Source of the DNA: Burkholderia sp. PAMC 26561
GTDB taxonomy: Bacteria; Pseudomonadota; Gammaproteobacteria; Burkholderiales; Burkholderiaceae
Assembly: GCF_001557535.2 (NCBI RefSeq)
Contig: NZ_CP014306.1
Span: forward strand, 2,170,001-2,234,000
Direction: 5' to 3'
DNA length: 64,000 bases
In this document: piece by piece, positions 26,619-36,089 of the stretch
How the letters are laid out: every line of letters starts with the position of its first letter
Position numbering within the stretch: the first letter of the stretch is position 1
The notes under the pieces: model-generated
What the model saw: the letters and a program-made list of their open reading frames with translations, nothing else
Told to the model about the DNA's origin: nothing
The model's database searches: none
Program-made: the position numbers and the translations under genes

Positions 26619-28578
26619 GAGTCGTGAAGCCCTTCGCCGCGTCGCTCGGCGCGGCGTGTTCGAGTTGGATGAGGCGTGCATTGCCGAGGCCGAGCAAGGC
26701 GGTGCGCGTGTCGTTGTTTGCATCGGCGGGCGATGGTGGTGGTGTGCCGGCGCCAACGGTTTCACCTGAAAGCCGGCTGATCCAATCGTCGATGGCGGTA
26801 TCGCCCGGATGCCGTTCTGCGAGCAGGAACATGGGCGTTTCAAGGGCGTCGAGCCTGGCCAGTGCGTTGCGGCGCTCGGCGATCCACGTTGCATCTGGAC
26901 GAACCCATGACGGCTCGAAATGCATCGTCGCAAGATCCTGTTCCAGCGCGCCGCATTGAGCCATTGCGCTCGCGGCCATCGCGCGGCGCGTGCCGGCGTG
27001 CGTCAGCATCGCGATCCGCTTCCATTGCTGTTGCAGCGCGGTGAGGCCGGCATCCACGCGCGCCGCAACGCTTACCGGCCACACGCGCGTGAAGATGAGA
27101 TAGACGACCACGTTGCCGATCAGAATCCCGATCGTGCGATCCCGCGCGATGGTCAGGTCGAATGCGGGCGCCGGACCCTGGATCACGCACATGAAAAACA
27201 CCAGCGCGATCTGGAATCCCGCATACGCGATACGCGGCGAACCAAACGCGATCCACGCCGAGAGCCATGTACCGGCAAACACGATTCCCATCAGCCCGAG
27301 AGCGGCCGTCGTCACGGGCATCAGGAACACGATCGCAGCCGTACCGAGGATCGCGCCAATGAGACACCCGGCGATACGCAGCGTCATTTTCTCTACGGTT
27401 TCGGCGGTCGTGCCGAGCGACACCATGTAGACGGTGATGAAGCAGGTATGGATGCCCGGCCAGTTGATTTGCGTGTAGAGCAGATAGCAGAACATCGCGG
27501 CTGCCGTGGTCTTCAGCGCGTAGCGGACGTGCTCGGGGTTCGTGAATGCATCGGGCAGAAAGAACCCGCCGGATTTGGCGGCGGGCGGTGGGAGCGGTGC
27601 ATCGGCTTCAACCACCGCAAAGCGGGTGATCGCCCGCTGCAGATCTTCGGCAACGACTCGTGCGAGCGGCGGCAGTTCAGCCACGCCGGGCAGAGTGAGC
27701 TCGATATCGACCGGATAACCGCCTGCTTCGAGCATGCGCGCCATGTTCTCCAGTGTGTCGGCCATCGGTGCTGCAAAGGCTGCGGGCAAACGCGCCGATG
27801 CTTCGCGGGCGGCCAGATCGGCGGCGACCAGAATCGCAAGCGTCGATGAAACCGCTTGCCTGAGCGCCGGGAAATCCGCGCGCGCCGACGAGCCGTCGAC
27901 GACTGACAGCTTCAGCCATGTGCCGATCTGCGCATCGCCTTCACGCAAGCAGGCGCCGAGTGCGGCTTGTGTCGACTCCGGGTCGACCAGGCTCCGGGCG
28001 GCAAGCCGCAGGCGCCTGGCTAGCGTGCGGCCCGCGAGCCGCCGTGGCGACGGCGCGATCAGCACGTTGACGCAAACCGATACTGCGAACGGAATTGCTG
28101 TCATCACCCAGGCGTAGAGCAGGGCGCGGGTCGCCACTTCGCCGAACGGCACGCTGCCGAGTTCATCGAGCAAAAAGCCGATGATCATCGCGAGGATCGC
28201 GCCCACTGGCCGCAGCTTGCTCGCCGACGTCACGAACAGCAATCCGAACGACAGCCCCGCGATGCATGCGACCCGCCAGAGGGGATCGTCGAGCGCAAAC
28301 ATGGCCACGATCAGTACGATGCCGAGAAACACCGTGACCAGCACGAGCATCGCGATGCTTTGCACGACGCTCATCACCCGGTCGGGCTGGTTCAGGAAAA
28401 ACACGACATAAGCGGAAATCGCGGCTTCCATCGTGCCGTAGGCGCTTGTCACATATGCCGTCAGCGCGCAGATCAACGCAATGCGGCACGCCATTGCCGC
28501 TCGCCCGGGAAAGGGCGCGAGGAGCTTCAGGATGTCGGCGGCACCCGGCCGGGCAAGATCACCGGCAGGCTGCGCCAT
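26605..28578 (-). CDS. mdtO: FUSC-family inner-membrane transporter (MdtO/AaeB-like)
   Basis: 657 residues. Two hydrophobic bundles of about five or six helices each (about 25-165 and 350-490), separated by a soluble region, the FUSC/aromatic-acid-exporter layout. PGIHTCFITVYMVSLGTTAETVEKMTLRIAG is the family segment in the second bundle (quoted as PGIHTCFITV and TAETVEKMTLRIAG for clarity). It works with the HlyD-like adaptor and TolC-like channel; substrates may be aromatic acids or drugs. The start is ATG 28578 with GAGGTG upstream, overlapping mdtN by 20 bp. Confidence 0.88.
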   Translation of the reverse strand: MAQPAGDLARPGAADILKLLAPFPGRAAMACRIALICALTAYVTSAYGTMEAAISAYVVFFLNQPDRVMSVVQSIAMLVLVTVFLGIVLIVAMFALDDPLWRVACIAGLSFGLLFVTSASKLRPVGAILAMIIGFLLDELGSVPFGEVATRALLYAWVMTAIPFAVSVCVNVLIAPSPRRLAGRTLARRLRLAARSLVDPESTQAALGACLREGDAQIGTWLKLSVVDGSSARADFPALRQAVSSTLAILVAADLAAREASARLPAAFAAPMADTLENMARMLEAGGYPVDIELTLPGVAELPPLARVVAEDLQRAITRFAVVEADAPLPPPAAKSGGFFLPDAFTNPEHVRYALKTTAAAMFCYLLYTQINWPGIHTCFITVYMVSLGTTAETVEKMTLRIAGCLIGAILGTAAIVFLMPVTTAALGLMGIVFAGTWLSAWIAFGSPRIAYAGFQIALVFFMCVIQGPAPAFDLTIARDRTIGILIGNVVVYLIFTRVWPVSVAARVDAGLTALQQQWKRIAMLTHAGTRRAMAASAMAQCGALEQDLATMHFEPSWVRPDATWIAERRNALARLDALETPMFLLAERHPGDTAIDDWISRLSGETVGAGTPPPSPADANNDTRTALLGLGNARLIQLEHAAPSDAAKGFTTHAAA

Positions 28579-29608
28579 GCCGCACCTCGACCATCGCACT
28601 TGCGCCAACCCGGACCAGTTGCGCGGCCGGCTCGTCAAGACGCACGCGAACCGGGAAGCGCTGGGCGACGCGGACCCAGTTCACTGATTGCTGAACGATA
28701 GGCAATGAGCGCGGCAGATCGATCCGGTCGGTATCGGCAACACCCGCGCCGATGCCCGTCACCTTGCCGTGGATCGCCTGGCTTCGGTCGATCATCGAAT
28801 AGACGGTTGCGCAATCGCCGGGTTGAATGCGCGCGAGTTCCGTTTCGCGGAAGTTCGCGACCGCGAACCATTCGTCCGAGTGGACGAGCGTGAAGATCGA
28901 CTGATGCGGCGCGACCGTTTCGCCGGCCAGCACCGAGAGGCCCGTGACAAAACCATTGTGCGGCGCGCGCACGATGCTTGAATCGAGGCTGTGCTGCGCA
29001 ATCGCGAGTGCGGCCTCGCGCGCAACCACGATGGCGACTTCGCCTGCATCGTCGCCGATCGTCTGCGCGGTTGCCTGCTTTTGTTCTTGTGCCTGCTTGA
29101 GAGACAGCGCGGCGTCGCGTTGGGCAACTTGCGCCTGATCGAGCTGCTGCGTGGACACATAGCCCTTCGCCGCGAGCGGCGTGAGCCGCTGCACGCTGCG
29201 CGATGCGAGTTCATAGTTGCGTGCGGCTTTTCCGGTCTGATCTCCTGCGATCACCGCATTAGCGCGCTCGCTGATGAGCCTCTTGCGGCGCGTTTCCAGC
29301 GCCGCCCGGGCGAGATCGAGGTCGGCCTGGGTCTGCGCGACCAGCAGCCGGAACGGAACCGGATCGATCTCGAACAGCACGTCGCCTTTTGCAACGTGCT
29401 GGTTGTCCTCCACGAGCAACCGGACGATGCGGCCGCCGACCGGCGATGCGATGTGGACTACATCGGCATCGATTGTGGCGTCATCGGTCGAAGGAAAGCG
29501 GGTTGTCCGGTCATACGCGTAGTACGCCGCTGCGAGACCGAGCACGATGATCACGCCCGCGATCATTCGACCTTTCATAAAGCCTTGGCGTTTGCCGGCG
29601 ATTTTCAT
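28559..29608 (-). CDS. mdtN: HlyD-family periplasmic adaptor (MdtN/EmrA-like)
   Basis: 349 residues: an N-terminal TM anchor (about 12-32), the biotinyl-lipoyl half-motif IASPVGGRIVRLLVEDNQ, a long alpha hairpin (about 95-190), and the second half-motif SIVRAPHNGFVTGLSVLAGE, then a beta-barrel domain. It bridges the FUSC transporter and the outer-membrane channel. The ATG at 29608 overlaps the ytcA stop by 4 bp. Confidence 0.9.
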   Translation of the reverse strand: MKIAGKRQGFMKGRMIAGVIIVLGLAAAYYAYDRTTRFPSTDDATIDADVVHIASPVGGRIVRLLVEDNQHVAKGDVLFEIDPVPFRLLVAQTQADLDLARAALETRRKRLISERANAVIAGDQTGKAARNYELASRSVQRLTPLAAKGYVSTQQLDQAQVAQRDAALSLKQAQEQKQATAQTIGDDAGEVAIVVAREAALAIAQHSLDSSIVRAPHNGFVTGLSVLAGETVAPHQSIFTLVHSDEWFAVANFRETELARIQPGDCATVYSMIDRSQAIHGKVTGIGAGVADTDRIDLPRSLPIVQQSVNWVRVAQRFPVRVRLDEPAAQLVRVGASAMVEVRHGAACR

Positions 29609-29925
29609 GGCAGATGTCCTGTTCCCGACAGCCAGAAGAGCACGGCGATCATGACGCCAATAGCCATGCACACGAAACGCTGAAACGGGACGATCTGCGC
29701 AAGGCCAGTGGACACGAATATTCGATGTGCGATCAGCGCGCCAATAAACCCGATCAACGCGCTCATTAACCAGAGCGGAAAATAGGCGCCGAAGATTTCA
29801 TATGACGGCGCACCGCGTAACGCGCATCCCGAGAGAAGCAGACTCAACACAGGAGTCGCGGAAAGATGCCGCGTGCGCTGCAGGATCGCGTTGCGGACGC
29901 TTATTTGAATGGGTTTTGGCGGCAT
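29605..29925 (-). CDS. ytcA: YtcA-family small membrane lipoprotein
   Basis: 106 residues. Lipobox LLSGC (Cys34), then APSYEIFGAYFPLWLM and two TM helices (about 46-65 and 80-100), the YtcA pattern. In Escherichia coli ytcA precedes mdtNOP, and the same order here supports the name. It is probably an accessory subunit. The ATG at 29925 has no clear Shine-Dalgarno, so a later start cannot be excluded. Confidence 0.8.
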   Translation of the reverse strand: MPPKPIQISVRNAILQRTRHLSATPVLSLLLSGCALRGAPSYEIFGAYFPLWLMSALIGFIGALIAHRIFVSTGLAQIVPFQRFVCMAIGVMIAVLFWLSGTGHLP

Positions 29926-30134
29926 TGCAGCGTGCGTGTTGATAAAGGCCCGGGGGAAGCAACGAAATCATGGGCACTTTAACAGCGCGGCAAATTCATA
30001 TCCAAGAATTCGCACAATGCACAACTTTTATTACGAATTTTCCGAAAGCGTGCATCAAATAGAAATAATGAGATAACGCGGGCGGAGTTTATGTCTTGAG
30101 TTTTTAAGTCGAACGCAACGCGAATCAGCAAAGC

Positions 30135-30164
30135 AAAAAGCCCAGTCCGAAGACTGGGCTTTTG
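30135..30164. terminator. Terminator downstream of tRNA-Thr
   Basis: A 12-bp perfect stem AAAAGCCCAGTC/GACTGGGCTTTT (30136-30147 with 30152-30163), loop CGAA. It ends tRNA-Thr on the minus strand and works in principle in both directions. Confidence 0.85.
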
Positions 30165-30176
30165 CTTGATGCTATT

Positions 30177-30252
30177 TGGTGCCGGAAAGAGGAATCGAAC
30201 CCCCGACCTTCGCATTACGAATGCGCTGCTCTACCGTCTGAGCTATTCCGGC
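30177..30252 (-). tRNA. tRNA-Thr(CGT)
   Basis: 76 nt including encoded CCA. Acceptor GCCGGAA/TTCCGGC, discriminator A; anticodon loop TTCGTAA gives CGT (reads ACG). T arm GGGTTCGATTCC. A 12-bp terminator follows 13 bp downstream. Confidence 0.96.
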
Positions 30253-30305
30253 ATCAGAGAAACGAGATTATAAGGACCCTTCGCCGAGTTTGGCAAGACC
30301 CCTGG

Positions 30306-31331
30306 TCAATTCTTTTCTGCGTGATAGCGCGTGACGCGTTCGACCTCGCTTTTCGACCCGAGGAACACCGGGACGCGCTGATGCAAGCTGGTCGGAACGA
30401 TATCGAGAATGCGCTGTTCGCCATCGGTCGCGGCGCCGCCCGCCTGCTCCACGATGAACGCCATTGGATTCGCTTCGTACATCAGGCGCAACTTGCCCGG
30501 ACGATCCGGCGTGCGTTTGTCGGCGGGGTACATGAACACGCCGCCACGATTCAGGATGCGATGCACGTCGGCGACCATCGATGCAATCCAGCGCATGTTG
30601 AAGTCTTCCTTGCGCGGACCATCCTTGCCTTCGTTCAGTTCGTTCACATACTTCTGCACCGGCGCGTACCAGTGACGGCTGTTCGACGCGTTGATTGCGT
30701 ATTCGCGCGTTTCAGTGGGAATCTGCATGTTGTTTTGCGTGAGCACCCACGAACCAAGTTCGCGATCGAGCGTGAAGCAGTTGACGCCGTAACCCGTGGT
30801 CAGCACGAACACCGTTTGCGGTCCATAAACCGCGTAGCCTGCCGCGACTTGCGCCGAACCCGGCTGCATGAACGCCTCTTCACTCGGCTCCATGCCGTCG
30901 GGGCATCGGAGAACGGAGAAGATCGTCCCAATCGATACGTTCACGTCGATGTTCGACGAGCCATCGAGCGGATCGAACGTGAGCAGATAGTTGCCCTTCG
31001 GGTAACGATTCGGGATCGGGAAGATCTTTTCCATTTCTTCCGATGCCATCGCGGCGAGGTTGCCGCCCCATTCGTTGGCTTCGAGCAGGATTTCGTTCGA
31101 GAGGATGTCGAGCTTCTTCTGCACTTCACCCTGGACGTTCTCGCTGCCGGCCGAGCCGAGCGCTTCGCCCAATGCGCCCTTGCTGACCTGATAGCTGATC
31201 TGCTTGCACGCACGCGCCACGACTTCAATCAACAAACGCAGGTCGGCGGGAAGGTTTTGATGTTCGCGCTGCTGCTCAATCAGCAACTTGGTCAGCGTGG
31301 TGCGACGGGAAATCGATGAAGGGGTCGACAT
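30306..31331 (-). CDS. fbp: Fructose-1,6-bisphosphatase class I
   Basis: 341 residues; hydrolyses fructose-1,6-bisphosphate in gluconeogenesis. The metal/phosphate motif [13 protein letters not shown], upstream ASEEMEK, and [30 protein letters not shown] are the class I signatures (quoted as GGVFMYPAD and [14 protein letters not shown]). ATG at 31331. Downstream of pepN on the same strand but separated from it by a strong terminator, so independently transcribed. Confidence 0.97.
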   Translation of the reverse strand: MSTPSSISRRTTLTKLLIEQQREHQNLPADLRLLIEVVARACKQISYQVSKGALGEALGSAGSENVQGEVQKKLDILSNEILLEANEWGGNLAAMASEEMEKIFPIPNRYPKGNYLLTFDPLDGSSNIDVNVSIGTIFSVLRCPDGMEPSEEAFMQPGSAQVAAGYAVYGPQTVFVLTTGYGVNCFTLDRELGSWVLTQNNMQIPTETREYAINASNSRHWYAPVQKYVNELNEGKDGPRKEDFNMRWIASMVADVHRILNRGGVFMYPADKRTPDRPGKLRLMYEANPMAFIVEQAGGAATDGEQRILDIVPTSLHQRVPVFLGSKSEVERVTRYHAEKN

Positions 31332-31429
31332 TGCGTTGGGCTCCGGGAGCGTTAAGACGAATGCCCCAGATTCTACCCGCTCAGCTTGTGTGTCTTGATG
31401 TCACAAAAAGCATGGCAGCTATATGGCAC

Positions 31430-31460
31430 AAAAAAACCGGCGCCGAAGCGCCGGTTTTTG
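31430..31460 (-). terminator. Terminator of pepN
   Basis: An 11-bp stem AAAACCGGCGC/GCGCCGGTTTT (31433-31443 with 31448-31458), loop CGAA, followed by further T's on the minus strand (TTTTTTTG). It separates pepN from fbp. Confidence 0.88.
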
Positions 31461-31483
31461 CGTGAAAGCTCGATCTCTGGCAA

Positions 31484-34195
31484 TTATTGACCGAGCGCCT
31501 TTTCCACGATTTCACGCACATCCCGCGACTTCACCTTCGACGCGACCTGTTCCAGCGCCGCGTGCGCTTTTTCGCGCAAGGCAGGCGTGTACCGGCGCCA
31601 TTGTTCGAGCGTGCGTGCAAGGCGCGCGGCGACTTGCGGGTTCATTGCGTCGAGCGCGATCACCTGTTCCGCCCAGAACGCGTAACCGGAACCGTCGGCG
31701 GCGTGGAACTGCGCCGGATTGGCGCCACAGAAGCTGAAGATCAGCGAACGGGCGCGATTCGGGTTTTTCAGCGTGAACGCCTGGTGCTGCATTAGCTTGC
31801 GCACGATTTCGAGCACGTTGCGTTTCGGTCCGCCACGTTGCGTGGCTTGCAACGAGAACCATTTGTCGATGACAAGCGGCTCGTTCTCGAAACGTTTGTA
31901 GAAGTCGTCGAGCGCGGCATTGGCAGCGGTGGTATCGGCCGAGCCCGATGCGCCCGCCGTCAGCAACGCCGACAATGCCGCCGACCGGTCCGTCATGTTA
32001 TTCGCGGCGTCGTACTGCGCACTCGCGAGTTCGATGGCGCGGGTCGGGTCGTCGAGCTGGCTCAAGTAGGCGAGGGCGAGGTTCTTCAAGCCGCGTTTGC
32101 CGGCGTCGTCCGGGCTCGCGCGATACTCACCCGGCGTCCGGTTGGCTTCGTAGACGGCCAGCCACCGGTCGCGCAGGCTCGTGGCGAGCCGCTGGCTCAC
32201 GAACACACGTGCTGCATGGACCGCGGCCGGGTCAGAGACGGCCATTTGCTCGGCGAGATATGCCTCCGATGGCAACATCAGCGCGAGTTCCCGGAACGCC
32301 GGCGTGAGTGTTTGATCTTCGAGAACCTGGGCGAAGGCTGCGACCACCTGGTCGTCGAGGGTAAGTTCTTCTCCCTTCGATGCCCGGTCCGCCAGCGTCA
32401 GCAACTCGCGCGTGGCGAGGCGCTGGCCGGCTTCCCATCGATTGAACGGGTCGCTGTCGTTCGCCAGCAAGAACGCCAGTTGCTCGTTGGTGTAGTCGTA
32501 TTCGACCACCACCGGCGCCGAGAAATTACGCAGTAGCGACGGCAATGGTTCCTCCGTGACGTCGGTAAACGTGAACACCTGCTCGGGTTCTGTGAATTCC
32601 AGTACACGCGTTGTGCCAAGCGCTTCTTTCTCGCCTTCGAGTTTCAGCGGCAAGTCAGCGCCGCTCTTGCCAATGAGACCGATCGAGAACGGAATCAGCA
32701 ACGGACCTTTTTGCGTCGCGCGCGCAGCCTCGGACGCCTCGCCGTAACCTTGCTTGAGCGTCAGCGAATAACGTTTGGCGGCAGCGTCGTAGTGCGTGCG
32801 CACCGTCACGCGCGGCGTGCCCGCCTGGCTGTACCAGCGCTCGAATTGCGAGAGGTCGCGGCCGTTGGCGTCGGCCATGGCGTGCCGGAAGTCGTCGCAC
32901 GTCACGGCCTGGCCGTCGTGCCGCTGGAAGTAGAGATCCATACCGCGCCGGAAACCGTCGCGTCCGAGCAGCGTCTGGTACATGCGCACGACTTCCGAGC
33001 CTTTCTCGTAGACGGTCATCGTGTAGAAGTTATTGATTTCGACGTAGCTTTCCGGGCGCACCGGATGCGCCATCGGGCCCGCGTCTTCGGCAAACTGCAT
33101 CTGGCGCAGGACCCGTACGTCGTCGATGCGCTTGGTCGCGCGCGCAGCATCCGCGGCGGCGCCCGGCTCGTGGCCAGCGGCCATGTCGGCGGAAAATTCC
33201 TGGTCGCGGAAGACCGTCAGGCCTTCCTTCAGGCTCAACTGGAACCAGTCGCGGCAGGTCACGCGGTTGCCGGTCCAGTTATGGAAGTATTCGTGGCCGA
33301 CGACAGCTTCGATATTGCCGAAATCAATATCGGTCGCCGTTTCCGGATTGGCCAGCACGTACTTCGTGTTGAAGATGTTCAAGCCTTTGTTTTCCATCGC
33401 GCCCATGTTGAAGTCGCTGACGGCGACGATCATGAAGCGGTCAAGATCGAGCTCCAGTCCGAAGCGCCGTTCGTCCCATTCAATGGAATGGACCAGCGAA
33501 TCCATGGCGTGCTGGGTCTTGTCGAGGTCGTGCGGTTCGACCCAGACCTGCAGCAGCTTTTCCTTGCCCGAACCCGTCTTCATGCGCTGTTCGAGCTTGA
33601 CCAGCTTGCCCGCGACCAGCGCGAACAAGTAACTCGGCTTCTTGAACGGATCTTCCCAGCGGGCGAAGTGCCGGCCGTTTTCCAGGTCGCCTTCTTCAAT
33701 CAGATTGCCGTTCGACAGCAAGACTGGATAAGCGGCCTTGTCGGCGCGCAGCGTGACCGTGTAGGTGGACATGACGTCGGGTCGGTCGAGGAAATACGTG
33801 ATCCGGCGAAAGCCTTCGGCCTCGCATTGCGTAAAGAAATTGCCGCTCGATACATACAGCCCCGACAACGTGGTGTTGGCCGCCGGGTTGCACGTGCTTT
33901 CGATGGTCAATTCGAACGAGTCCGGAATATTGTTCACCGATAGACCGTTTTCACTGACACGGACGTCCGCGTGCGGACGTCCGTCAAGCGTGGCGCCAAG
34001 GAACTCCATATGTTCGCCAATCAGCTCCAGGCTCGCCGCCGGCGCGGCGTCCGGATTGCGGCGCAGGCGCATGGTGTTGCGCACGACGGTTCGCTCCGGC
34101 ACGAGATCGAACTCGAGCGCGACGGTGTCGATCAGGAATGCGGGCGGCGTGTAGTCGGCGCGGCGGATTACGGCTGGGGCGGTCGAGTTGGACAT
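31484..34195 (-). CDS. pepN: Aminopeptidase N (M1 metallopeptidase)
   Basis: 903 residues; broad-specificity cytoplasmic removal of N-terminal residues from peptides. The exopeptidase motif GAMEN is at 265-269, the zinc site HEYFH at 301-305 with the third ligand Glu324 in LSLKEGLTVF. The C-terminal helical domain is full length. ATG at 34195. A strong terminator follows its stop. Confidence 0.97.
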   Translation of the reverse strand: MSNSTAPAVIRRADYTPPAFLIDTVALEFDLVPERTVVRNTMRLRRNPDAAPAASLELIGEHMEFLGATLDGRPHADVRVSENGLSVNNIPDSFELTIESTCNPAANTTLSGLYVSSGNFFTQCEAEGFRRITYFLDRPDVMSTYTVTLRADKAAYPVLLSNGNLIEEGDLENGRHFARWEDPFKKPSYLFALVAGKLVKLEQRMKTGSGKEKLLQVWVEPHDLDKTQHAMDSLVHSIEWDERRFGLELDLDRFMIVAVSDFNMGAMENKGLNIFNTKYVLANPETATDIDFGNIEAVVGHEYFHNWTGNRVTCRDWFQLSLKEGLTVFRDQEFSADMAAGHEPGAAADAARATKRIDDVRVLRQMQFAEDAGPMAHPVRPESYVEINNFYTMTVYEKGSEVVRMYQTLLGRDGFRRGMDLYFQRHDGQAVTCDDFRHAMADANGRDLSQFERWYSQAGTPRVTVRTHYDAAAKRYSLTLKQGYGEASEAARATQKGPLLIPFSIGLIGKSGADLPLKLEGEKEALGTTRVLEFTEPEQVFTFTDVTEEPLPSLLRNFSAPVVVEYDYTNEQLAFLLANDSDPFNRWEAGQRLATRELLTLADRASKGEELTLDDQVVAAFAQVLEDQTLTPAFRELALMLPSEAYLAEQMAVSDPAAVHAARVFVSQRLATSLRDRWLAVYEANRTPGEYRASPDDAGKRGLKNLALAYLSQLDDPTRAIELASAQYDAANNMTDRSAALSALLTAGASGSADTTAANAALDDFYKRFENEPLVIDKWFSLQATQRGGPKRNVLEIVRKLMQHQAFTLKNPNRARSLIFSFCGANPAQFHAADGSGYAFWAEQVIALDAMNPQVAARLARTLEQWRRYTPALREKAHAALEQVASKVKSRDVREIVEKALGQ

Positions 34196-34458
34196 GTCGG
34201 TTCGAATTGAGTTGGGAGCTGTGCCTCGGCTGCGAGGCGGTCGAGGCGGCCTTGTATCGGACCATTGTACAAAGGCTCGGAGAAACGTGGGCTCGATTCG
34301 GGGTCAGCCGAATGGCCTATTCCCCGAACTTCGACAGGGCATTACAGTCTCTTAACAGGTGGGGCAAGGCAATATCCATGCAGCGCTTGTGGCACTGGCT
34401 TGGTGGGGCTCGCTAAAAAATCAGCGTAAGAAGATCAACGGAATCAAAGAGGTCGGCC

Positions 34459-35196
34459 ATGGCGTTTGGACGGTTGTGCGGAGAATGGAAAAGTGCGGCG
34501 CGCGTAGCGCTGATCGCGGGTTTCGCACTGCTCGGAGGGTGCACGACCTACGTCCAGACGCAGGTCTCGGCGTTTTCGGACTGGTCGGGTAGCGACGCGA
34601 CCCGGACGTATGCGTTTGCGCGCTCGGCGGAGCAGCAGAACAGCATCGAACAGAAAACGTATGAAGCGCTGGTTGCGAACGAACTCGCGACGCATTCGTT
34701 TCGGCAGGTGCCGGATACGAGCGCGACTTATCGGGTCGAGTTGTCGTATTCCATTCGCGGTGACTTCGTGACGGTGCGGCAGCCGGTCTATTACGATCCG
34801 TGGCCCATGTACGGCGGCTGGTACGGACGCCCGTACGGAGGCTGGGGTGGTTACGGGGCGTGGGGCGGCTGGGACATGGGCCCGGCGGGATACGTCGATC
34901 AAAGCTATCCTGTATTCGTCCACGCGCTGCAGATCCGCCTGACTGATCGGGCAACCGGGCGCGAGGTTTACAAGGTGAGCGCAAGCAATTCGGGCGGCGA
35001 GGCGTCGCTGGTGCGGGCCATGCCATATTTGATCCGTAGCGCGCTGACCGATTTCCCGCTGGGTAACGGAACGGTCCGCACGGTGAAGATTCCGCTCGAC
35101 AAAACCGGGAGTGCCAGCAATGAGACCGCGGTCGCAGCGGGAAGCGCCAGCAAACCGTCAAGCCCGCCGACGGCGGTGCCAGTACCCCTGCAGTAG
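34459..35196 (+). CDS. DUF4136 lipoprotein with Gly/Trp/Tyr-rich insert
   Basis: 245 residues. Signal peptide with lipobox LLGGC (Cys28). The mature part begins TTYVQTQVSAFSDW, the DUF4136 pattern (residues about 35-205). A Gly-Trp-Tyr-rich loop (about 115-145: MYGGWYGRPYGGWGG) interrupts the domain; the C-tail is Ser/Pro/Ala-rich. Envelope protein of unknown role. Divergent from pepN; it precedes the phosphonate cluster but is separated from it by 194 bp with its own regulatory signals. Confidence 0.8.
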   Translation: MAFGRLCGEWKSAARVALIAGFALLGGCTTYVQTQVSAFSDWSGSDATRTYAFARSAEQQNSIEQKTYEALVANELATHSFRQVPDTSATYRVELSYSIRGDFVTVRQPVYYDPWPMYGGWYGRPYGGWGGYGAWGGWDMGPAGYVDQSYPVFVHALQIRLTDRATGREVYKVSASNSGGEASLVRAMPYLIRSALTDFPLGNGTVRTVKIPLDKTGSASNETAVAAGSASKPSSPPTAVPVPLQ

Positions 35197-35366
35197 GCGG
35201 TCAAGAAAAAAATACCGACGTTTAGACGGGCTACTTTGCCCGCACCATGGTTTAGGTTTGGAACACTCAAACGAGCAATAAAACTTTGCGTTGCACTGTG
35301 CTCGAATGCGGACACAGTGCGGCTCTAACGCGCATCGAATCCGGTGACCCCATATATGCAATTAAA

Positions 35367-35390
35367 CTCGAAACGAGATATATTTCGAGG
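35367..35390 (+). promoter_or_regulatory. Inverted repeat and possible -10 box abutting the phosphonate cluster start
   Basis: CTCGAAA/TTTCGAG (35367-35373 with 35383-35389), 9-nt spacer, ends one base before the ATG at 35391. TATATT (35379-35384) inside it matches the -10 consensus 5/6 and would place transcription start at or beside the ATG. GAGG also sits directly against the ATG, too close for normal pairing. It may be an operator, a leaderless promoter, or an RBS-masking hairpin. Confidence 0.4.
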
Positions 35391-36089
35391 ATGAACAATC
35401 CCCGCAACGCTACACTCCGTGCCCTTCCCGAGCCCGCAACCTTGGACGCGCGGCTCGCCCGGCGCCTGGTTACGCCGCTGATCGGCACCCCGATTACCCC
35501 CAACCATCTCACCACCTTGCGCCTGCTCATTGGCGTGGTTGGCGCATACTACCTGTCGGTTGGCAGTTTCTGGTCTTGCAGCCTGGGTGCTTTACTAATC
35601 GCTGTGTCGAATTTTGTCGATCATACGGACGGTGAATTGGCGCGGATCAGTGGGCAATCCAGCAAGACCGGTCATTTTTACGACCTCGCGTGCGATTCTG
35701 TCGTGACCGTGTTGCTGTTTGTAGGACTTGGGTTCTACGTCGGCGTGCATCATCCGTCAATGATCGTTCCGGCCCAATGGCTGGGCGGCGTAGCGGGCGT
35801 TGCAGTCGCGCTGATCTTTTTCTTGCGCATGCGAATTGAATCCATGGCGGGTAAAAACGGTACGAAACAGGCGTCCATGGCAGGCTTTGAAACCGAAGAC
35901 GTTTTGTATCTGTTGCCCGTCGTGACCCTGCTCAATGGCATGACGCCGTTCCTTGTTGCTGCTTCCATCGGCGCGCCGCTGTTTGCAGTATGGGTCGTGG
36001 TGGACTATCTGCGTGTGGTTCGCCGTGCCGCCCGTAATACAGCATCGAGCGGGGACGCCGACGGACAAGACTTGCAGGCTGTTCAATGA
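35391..36089 (+). CDS. CDP-alcohol phosphatidyltransferase family protein
   Basis: 232 residues with about six TM helices. The catalytic signature DG(x2)AR(x8)G(x3)D(x3)D is complete: D80 G81, A84 R85, G94, D98, D102. These enzymes move a CMP-linked alcohol or lipid onto an acceptor. Known head-group uses are ethanolamine, choline, inositol or glycerol phosphate; here, next to AEP synthesis, transfer of CMP-activated aminoethylphosphonate to diacylglycerol is the inferred reaction. First gene of the cluster; its stop overlaps the next start by 4 bp. Confidence 0.88.
   Translation: MNNPRNATLRALPEPATLDARLARRLVTPLIGTPITPNHLTTLRLLIGVVGAYYLSVGSFWSCSLGALLIAVSNFVDHTDGELARISGQSSKTGHFYDLACDSVVTVLLFVGLGFYVGVHHPSMIVPAQWLGGVAGVAVALIFFLRMRIESMAGKNGTKQASMAGFETEDVLYLLPVVTLLNGMTPFLVAASIGAPLFAVWVVVDYLRVVRRAARNTASSGDADGQDLQAVQ

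Noticed and set aside
30162..31319. 385-codon plus-strand frame across tRNA-Thr and fbp
   Set aside because: Starts inside a tRNA and is antisense to fbp.
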